Source of the DNA: an uncultured Pelagibacteraceae bacterium
GTDB lineage: Bacteria > Pseudomonadota > Alphaproteobacteria > Pelagibacterales > Pelagibacteraceae
Assembly (NCBI GenBank): GCA_902571095.1
Contig: CACGAV010000010.1
Coordinates: 1 to 35,614 of the forward strand
Length of the DNA stretch: 35,614 nt
Direction of reading: 5' to 3'
The translations under genes were made by a program, and so were the position numbers. Below the pieces are notes generated by a model. It was not told the DNA's origin, did not search any database, and worked only from the letters and a program-made list of their open reading frames with translations. This document shows positions 29,320-35,614 of the stretch, in pieces (within the stretch, counting starts at the first letter, position 1; the number at the start of each line of letters is the position of its first letter).

Positions 29320-30654
29320 ATGGTAAAAAATAAAAAAACAAAACCTTCTAAGGAGCTACCATTAGGTTTTGTAGATAGACAAGAAAAAGAATTATTAATC
29401 CGTGATTTTGTAATTTCTAATATTAAAGAAGTTATGATTAAGTACGGCTTTCGATATCTCGAAACACCTAGCTTCGAGTATACGGATAGTATTGGCAAAT
29501 TTTTACCTGATAAAGATAGACCAGATGCGGGAGTATTTTCTTTTAAAGATGAAAATAAATGGCTATCTCTTCGTTATGATCTTACCGCTCCGTTAGCAAG
29601 ATACGTAGCAAAAAATTATCTTGAAATACCAAAACCATTCAAGCGTTATCAGTTAGGATCTGTTTGGAGAAATGAGAAACCTGGACCGGGAAGATTTAGA
29701 GAATTTTTACAATTCGATGCTGACTACGTGGGAACAAAAAATTTACAAGCAGATGCAGAACTTTGTATATTAATTTCAGAAATATTAGAAAAATGCGGCT
29801 TAGATAAAAAAGATTATACTGTAAAAATTTCTTCTAGAAAATTAACAAATAAATTATTTCAAAATTTGAAAATCACATCGAAAGATCAAATTTTAACTAC
29901 ACTGCGAGCCTTAGACAAAATCGATAGGCTTGGCTGGGAGGAAGTAAAAAAACTTCTTGGAGAGGGTCGAAAAGATAAATCAGGGGATTATACAAAGGGA
30001 GCAAACCTTAGCAATGACCAGATCAAAATAATTGAGTCTACATTGCGAGGTAAAATTCCTGATAGCGAAGATATCTTAGAAATTCTAAAAATATTTGAGG
30101 CTTACAATTTTAAGAATTACAAATTTGATCCATCAGTTATTAGGGGACTAGAATATTACACTGGACCTATTTTTGAAGTTAATTTAAATTTTCAAGTAAA
30201 AAATTTAAAAGGACAGACTATTCAATTCGGATCAATCGGCGGTGGAGGAAGGTATGATAATCTTGTTAGTAATTTTGGAAATTTAGATTGTCCCGCAACT
30301 GGAATATCAATTGGTCTGGATAGACTAGTATTTGCTTTGATGCAGAAAAAAGATTTTAAAATAAAGTCTACACGACCTGTCATTATATGTGTTTTCGATC
30401 AAGATAAAATTAAGGAATATGTAGATATATTAAATAAACTTAGAGCTTCAAATATCAGTTCAGAAATTTATCCAGGAGAGGGCAAGTTAAAGAAGCAAAT
30501 GGAATATGCGAACAAGTTAGGGTCCCCAGCTGTTATTTTGTATGGTGACAATGAAATAAAATCAGGAAAAGTGACTTTAAAAAATTTAGAAAGTGGAAAT
30601 GAAAGTTTTGTTAAAATTGAGGAACTAGTAAATGAAATCAAAAAATTACTCTGA
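29320..30654 (+). CDS. hisS: Histidyl-tRNA synthetase
   Basis: This class II synthetase charges tRNA-His. The 444 residues have motif 2 GRFREFLQFDADYVG (124-138), the histidine-binding RGLEYYTG (275-282), GGGGRYDNL and motif 3 GISIGLDRL, followed by an anticodon-binding domain. The start is placed at the ATG 29320; an in-frame GTG at 29290 lies inside the tRNA gene and is rejected. Only AAA separates the tRNA CCA end from this ATG, so no Shine-Dalgarno site exists. After tRNA 3' processing the message would be nearly leaderless. It overlaps hisZ by 23 bases. Confidence 0.95.
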   Translation: MVKNKKTKPSKELPLGFVDRQEKELLIRDFVISNIKEVMIKYGFRYLETPSFEYTDSIGKFLPDKDRPDAGVFSFKDENKWLSLRYDLTAPLARYVAKNYLEIPKPFKRYQLGSVWRNEKPGPGRFREFLQFDADYVGTKNLQADAELCILISEILEKCGLDKKDYTVKISSRKLTNKLFQNLKITSKDQILTTLRALDKIDRLGWEEVKKLLGEGRKDKSGDYTKGANLSNDQIKIIESTLRGKIPDSEDILEILKIFEAYNFKNYKFDPSVIRGLEYYTGPIFEVNLNFQVKNLKGQTIQFGSIGGGGRYDNLVSNFGNLDCPATGISIGLDRLVFALMQKKDFKIKSTRPVIICVFDQDKIKEYVDILNKLRASNISSEIYPGEGKLKKQMEYANKLGSPAVILYGDNEIKSGKVTLKNLESGNESFVKIEELVNEIKKLL

Positions 30655-31681
30655 AAATATAATAAAAGTATTTAAGAAAGATGGTTTTGTTTTATCAGAG
30701 CCGGATGTACTTTTAGATTCAGATTATATTATCGAAAGATCTGGCGAGAATTTTAGGAAGATAATGCTTACTTTTGAGGATGACACTGGAAAAAATATGT
30801 GTTTGAGACCAGATTTGACAGTTGCTTCCTGCATTAAATATTTAAAAGATAACTCTCAAGCAAATTCAAAAATATATTATTCAGGTCAAGCTTACAGAAG
30901 ATCAAAAAGTTTAAACAAAGTTATTAATTATCAATTAGGTTTAGAGATTTTTGGATCAAAAAATAAATCCATCGATGATTTAAAAGTCTTAAAAACAATA
31001 ACTAATTCAATTAATAAAATAAAAATCAAAAATATATCGATTAAAGTAGGGGATGTAAGTTTATTCAAAAAGTTGATTGAGTCTTTAAAAATACCAGAAA
31101 GATGGAGATTGAGATTAAAAAGACACTTTTGGCGGCCACAATATTTTGAAGATTTACTTAATAGACTTGAAACAAACTCCGATGTTGATCCTTCTACAGT
31201 TGAACTAGATAAAAAAAAATTTTTCGAAATGAAGAATATTGATCAAAACAAAGAAATTGCAAATCGAAAAGTTTCAGAAATTATATCTAGATTCGATAGA
31301 AAAATCAAAGATCCAAGATCATTTAAAGAAAATAAAAAAACAGTAAAAATTATTAAAGACTTTTTAAAAATTAATTGCCCGCTAGATAAATTAGATAAAA
31401 CACTAAATAATTTTATTAATAAAAATCAGTTAAATAAAAGTGTTTTTAAAGACCTATCAAGTTTGAAAAATTTATCTAGGCTAAATTCTAAAATAACTTT
31501 TTCTACGAATTTTGGTAGAGACATCGAGTATTATTCTGGAGTAGTATTTGAAATATATAATTCTTCCAAAAAAGAAATAGCAAGAGGGGGCAGATATGAT
31601 GCTTTATTGAAGAACCTTGGATCTAAGAAAAATATTTCAGCAGTAGGTGCTGCAATTAATTTAAATAATTTAAAGACATGA
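30632..31681 (+). CDS. hisZ: ATP phosphoribosyltransferase regulatory subunit HisZ
   Basis: This HisS-like paralogue of 349 residues lacks the C-terminal anticodon-binding domain and assembles with short HisG to form active, feedback-controlled ATP phosphoribosyltransferase. It keeps the synthetase-like catalytic fold (LRPDLTVASC, DIEYYSGVVFEIY, ARGGRYDALL) but not the full tRNA-charging motif set. It overlaps hisS by 23 bases and hisG by four (ATGA), with GAGGAA before its start. Confidence 0.92.
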   Translation: MKSKNYSENIIKVFKKDGFVLSEPDVLLDSDYIIERSGENFRKIMLTFEDDTGKNMCLRPDLTVASCIKYLKDNSQANSKIYYSGQAYRRSKSLNKVINYQLGLEIFGSKNKSIDDLKVLKTITNSINKIKIKNISIKVGDVSLFKKLIESLKIPERWRLRLKRHFWRPQYFEDLLNRLETNSDVDPSTVELDKKKFFEMKNIDQNKEIANRKVSEIISRFDRKIKDPRSFKENKKTVKIIKDFLKINCPLDKLDKTLNNFINKNQLNKSVFKDLSSLKNLSRLNSKITFSTNFGRDIEYYSGVVFEIYNSSKKEIARGGRYDALLKNLGSKKNISAVGAAINLNNLKT

Positions 31682-32355
31682 AAAATTTAATAACAATTGG
31701 ATTACCAAGTAAAGGCAGATTGAAAGAGGGATCAATAGATTTCTTTGCTAGAAACAATTTAAAGTTAACCTCAAATGGAGGAGAGAGAAACTATTTTGCT
31801 GAGGTAAAAAACTTTCCTAATATTAAAATTATTTATTTGCATGCAAAAGAAATCATTCAAAGAATTGGTGATGGTACCCTTGATATAGGGATTTCGGGAT
31901 TAGATCTTTTAAATGAGTCAGCCGCAAACCTGAAACAAAAGATTGAAGTTAAGAAAAAATTAGATTTTGGCTCAGCGAATGTTGTAGTTGCCATTCCCAA
32001 TGATTGGATTGATGTACAAACTGTTGCTGATTTAGAGGAAGTATCTTTCGATTTTAGAGATAAAAAAAATACCAGATTGAGAGTTGCAACAAAGTACCCA
32101 AATTTAACTAATAATTTTTTAGTTTCAAAAGGTGTTACCCAATACAAATTAGTTGCAAGTCTTGGTGCAACGGAAACTTATCCTTTTATTGGTTCTTCAG
32201 AAATTATTACTGATATCACTTCGACTGGCAAAACTTTAAGAGATAATAACCTTAGAATTTTAAAAGACGGTTTGATTTTAAAGTCACAAGCTTGTGTATT
32301 ATACTCAAAAAAAAAGGCTGCAAAATTGCAGCCTTTTTTAAATTCTTTGAAGTGA
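31678..32355 (+). CDS. hisG: ATP phosphoribosyltransferase, short form
   Basis: It catalyses the first step of histidine synthesis, PRPP plus ATP. At 225 residues it is the short form that depends on HisZ, encoded just upstream with an ATGA overlap. GLPSKGRLKEGS at the start, DGTLDIGISGLDLL and the PRPP loop around EIITDITSTGKTLRDN are typical. The last 15-20 codons coincide with a hairpin and T/A tracts (32307-32339) that look like a terminator, ending 13 bases before the TGA stop. Confidence 0.95.
   Translation: MKNLITIGLPSKGRLKEGSIDFFARNNLKLTSNGGERNYFAEVKNFPNIKIIYLHAKEIIQRIGDGTLDIGISGLDLLNESAANLKQKIEVKKKLDFGSANVVVAIPNDWIDVQTVADLEEVSFDFRDKKNTRLRVATKYPNLTNNFLVSKGVTQYKLVASLGATETYPFIGSSEIITDITSTGKTLRDNNLRILKDGLILKSQACVLYSKKKAAKLQPFLNSLK
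32307..32339. terminator. Bidirectional intrinsic terminator inside the end of hisG
   Basis: GGCTGCA (32316-32322) pairs with TGCAGCC (32327-32333), flanked by nine A on the left and six T on the right. Read on the minus strand it is a hairpin followed by nine T, placed 29-55 bases after the groEL stop. On the plus strand it would release hisG RNA before the stop codon (32353-32355) unless translating ribosomes prevent folding. Confidence 0.8.
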
Positions 32356-32361
32356 TTGGGA

Positions 32362-34014
<1,653 letters not shown>

Positions 34015-34034
34015 TTAAATCTCCTTTGTTTTAA

Positions 34035-34328
34035 TTATTTTCCTTTTGTAATACCCATAATGTCAGACTCTTTCATTATACTGTATTCTTTGCCGTCAAT
34101 TTTAACCTCTGTTCCAGACCACTTTCCAAATAGTACACGATCCCCAACTTTAACATCCATTTTAACAATTTTTCCATCTTCTGTCTTAGCCCCATTTCCC
34201 ACAGCAACAACCTCACCCTCTTGAGGTTTTTCCTTTGCAGTATCTGGTATAATTATTCCGCCCTTGGTTTTTTCCTCACTATCAAGGACTTTAATGAGAA
34301 CTCTGTCGTGTAAAGGTCTAAATTTCAT
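34035..34328 (-). CDS. groES: Co-chaperonin GroES
   Basis: This is the 97-residue chaperonin lid. It starts [14 protein letters not shown] and carries the mobile loop [27 protein letters not shown] that contacts GroEL. AGGAG lies six bases before the ATG. An RpoH-like promoter is found 30-58 bases upstream; no CIRCE element is seen. Confidence 0.98.
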   Translation of the reverse strand: MKFRPLHDRVLIKVLDSEEKTKGGIIIPDTAKEKPQEGEVVAVGNGAKTEDGKIVKMDVKVGDRVLFGKWSGTEVKIDGKEYSIMKESDIMGITKGK

Positions 34329-34358
34329 GAAATCTCCTATAATTTATAATAATGTGGA

Positions 34359-34386
34359 ATATGGTATGTATTTAGAAATTTGCAAG
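34359..34386 (-). promoter_or_regulatory. Heat-shock (RpoH-type) promoter of groES-groEL
   Basis: Read on the minus strand, CTTGCA (34381-34386), a 14-base spacer and TACCATAT (34359-34366) match the RpoH consensus CTTGAA-N13-15-CCCCATNT well. The leader would be about 20-25 bases, ending in AGGAG. Confidence 0.7.
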
Positions 34387-34429
34387 AGTATGATAATAAA
34401 AAATTTACCCAAAAAAGCTTGAATTTCCT

Positions 34430-35242
34430 ATGAAAATTAAAAAATTAGAGCATCTTTCTGAAATTTTTCATGAATATGATGCATTTATAATCGATTTGTG
34501 GGGAGTAATGCATAATGGGGTAAATTTATATAACTCTGCAGTTAGAGCAGTCAGAGAACTTCAATCAAAAGGAAAGAGAATTGTTTTTTTATCAAATGCT
34601 CCAAGACCAAAAAAGAAAGTTGTTGAGTTTTTAAAGAAAATGAAAATGGAGGACAAGTTCCTTGAAAATGTGTTTACTTCCGGTGAGGCAGCACTAAATT
34701 CACTTAAAAAAAATAAATTTGGTAACAAATTTTATCACCTTGGTCCTCAAAGAGACGACTCTTTATTTGCCGACATAAAAGAAAACAAAACTACTTTAGA
34801 AAAAAGTGACTTTATACTTTGCACAGGACTTTTTGATGAAGAAGGCGAAAATTTGCAATTCTACAAAAATTTATTAAAAAATTACATAAATAAAAAATTA
34901 GTCTGTACTAATCCTGACTTAATTGTACATAGAGGCGGTGAAGAAGAATATTGTGCCGGAAAAATAGCTGAAGTTTTTGAAAACCTTGGTGGTAAAGTAA
35001 TATATTTTGGCAAACCTCATAAAGAAGTTTATCTTTCTTGTTTAAAAATAAATGAAAAAACACTAGTAATTGGTGACAATCTTAGAACTGATATTAAAGG
35101 TGCAAATAATATGAAGATGGACTCGATATTTATAACTAGTGGTGTACACAAATCCAAAACAATTGATGAAAAACTAATAGAAAAATTATTGGTAGAACAC
35201 AATGTGACAGCTAATTACTTTCAAAAAGAACTGACCTGGTAA
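34430..35242 (+). CDS. HAD-superfamily class IIA protein (TIGR01459-like)
   Basis: This 270-residue HAD-family protein of the NagD-like subclass has motif I IIDLWGVMHNG (D22), motif II FLSNAPRP, FGKPHKEVY with the conserved lysine, and motif IV VIGDNLRTDIKGA. The second aspartate of motif I, which acts as acid/base in HAD phosphatases, is tryptophan (W24). The DLWGV form is characteristic of this uncharacterised alphaproteobacterial group, so the reaction is unknown. It ends directly at the ribF start, forming an operon. Confidence 0.85.
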   Translation: MKIKKLEHLSEIFHEYDAFIIDLWGVMHNGVNLYNSAVRAVRELQSKGKRIVFLSNAPRPKKKVVEFLKKMKMEDKFLENVFTSGEAALNSLKKNKFGNKFYHLGPQRDDSLFADIKENKTTLEKSDFILCTGLFDEEGENLQFYKNLLKNYINKKLVCTNPDLIVHRGGEEEYCAGKIAEVFENLGGKVIYFGKPHKEVYLSCLKINEKTLVIGDNLRTDIKGANNMKMDSIFITSGVHKSKTIDEKLIEKLLVEHNVTANYFQKELTW

Positions 35243-35614
35243 ATGAAAATTTATAAAAATTTTGATATCCCTAAAAAATTTATGAATTCAGCAATTGCAA
35301 TTGGTAATTTTGATGGATTTCATTTAGGCCACCGAAAAGTAATAAATTCAGGAAAATATTTAGCCAGAAAAAGCAAACTTAAATTTGGTTTATTAGTTTT
35401 TCACCCTTTACCAGTTATGTTTTTTAACAAAAAAATAAAAAATTTTAGAATTGATTCGTTAAAACAAAAAATTGAAACATCAAAAAAATTAGGTATTGAT
35501 TTTATAATTATTAAGAAGTTTGATAAAAATTTTTCAAAAACTAGTGCTGAGAATTTTATAGAATACATTCTTCATAAAAAATTAAAAGCAAAACTAATTT
35601 TTATAAGTCAAAAC
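35243..35614 (+). CDS. ribF: Riboflavin kinase/FAD synthetase, N-terminal fragment
   Basis: This is the first 124 codons of a gene cut by the right edge. The bifunctional enzyme makes FMN and FAD. The FAD synthetase domain is recognised by IAIGNFDGFHLGHRKVI (about 18-34), with the (F/H)xGH nucleotidyl-transfer motif, and VFHPLPVMFF. It begins on the base following the stop of the HAD protein. The riboflavin kinase domain would lie outside the window. Confidence 0.92.
   Translation, partial: MKIYKNFDIPKKFMNSAIAIGNFDGFHLGHRKVINSGKYLARKSKLKFGLLVFHPLPVMFFNKKIKNFRIDSLKQKIETSKKLGIDFIIIKKFDKNFSKTSAENFIEYILHKKLKAKLIFISQN

Noticed and set aside
34329-34429. CIRCE operator upstream of groES
   Set aside because: No TTAGCACTC/GAGTGCTAA inverted repeat is present.

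Overview
The window is a very AT-rich, tightly packed bacterial chromosome segment. Genes overlap by 1-20 bases or are separated by a few bases, and only two clear intrinsic terminators are visible. Several markers point to a marine alphaproteobacterium of the SAR11 (Pelagibacterales) type: a GcrA cell-cycle regulator, an NDUFA9-like protein, long-form PstC/PstA, short-form HisG with HisZ, a tRNA-His lacking G-1 and carrying A73, a CycM-type anchored cytochrome c, low GC and streamlining. That assignment is inferred from gene content; no phylogeny was run.

Layout. (1) 1-4401, minus strand: rnd, kdsD, lptC, lptB, aroA and cmk (cut by the window edge), an envelope-assembly operon running into shikimate and nucleotide genes. 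(2) 4420-6260: an NDUFA9-like protein and, convergent to it, a diacylglycerol-kinase-like lipid kinase. (3) 6262-15470: a phosphate-starvation island, plcP-agt, phoR, pstS, then pstC-pstA-pstB-phoU-phoB. Arrays of 11-base direct repeats (TTGTAAY/CTGTCAT-like PhoB boxes) lie before plcP, pstS and pstC. (4) 15467-16767, convergent: a small membrane protein, a thioredoxin-type arsenate reductase and an aquaglyceroporin, which look like an arsenate-detoxification module beside the phosphate importer. (5) 16820-22573: gcrA, an ABC-2 permease, argD-argF, a membrane-anchored cytochrome c, kdsB and pheA. (6) 22597-25322: SRP RNA (ffs), dnaX, ybaB, recR. (7) 25312-29004: malate synthase G, accA with an extra C-terminal membrane helix, and a cold-shock gene. 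(8) 29224-32355: tRNA-His, hisS, hisZ, hisG. (9) 32362-35614: groEL/groES under an RpoH-like promoter, then a HAD-family protein and the start of ribF on the other strand.

How the genes work together. The central island couples phosphate sensing (PhoR/PhoB/PhoU), high-affinity uptake (PstSCAB) and membrane lipid remodelling. PlcP releases diacylglycerol from phospholipids and Agt glycosylates it, saving phosphorus. A divergent lipid kinase that could re-phosphorylate diacylglycerol shares the plcP promoter region. Arsenate, a phosphate analogue that enters through phosphate transport, would be handled by the adjacent ArsC/channel pair.

The best candidates for less-described biology are: an A11 slippery run in dnaX where a one-base shift gives an immediate stop (a gamma-like short form); tRNA-His ending three bases before the hisS start codon; a groEL terminator embedded in the hisG coding sequence; the C-terminal membrane anchor on AccA; and the opposed lipid kinase/plcP promoter. 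No stretch longer than about 300 bases lacks a gene. No CRISPR array, insertion sequence or phage gene was seen.
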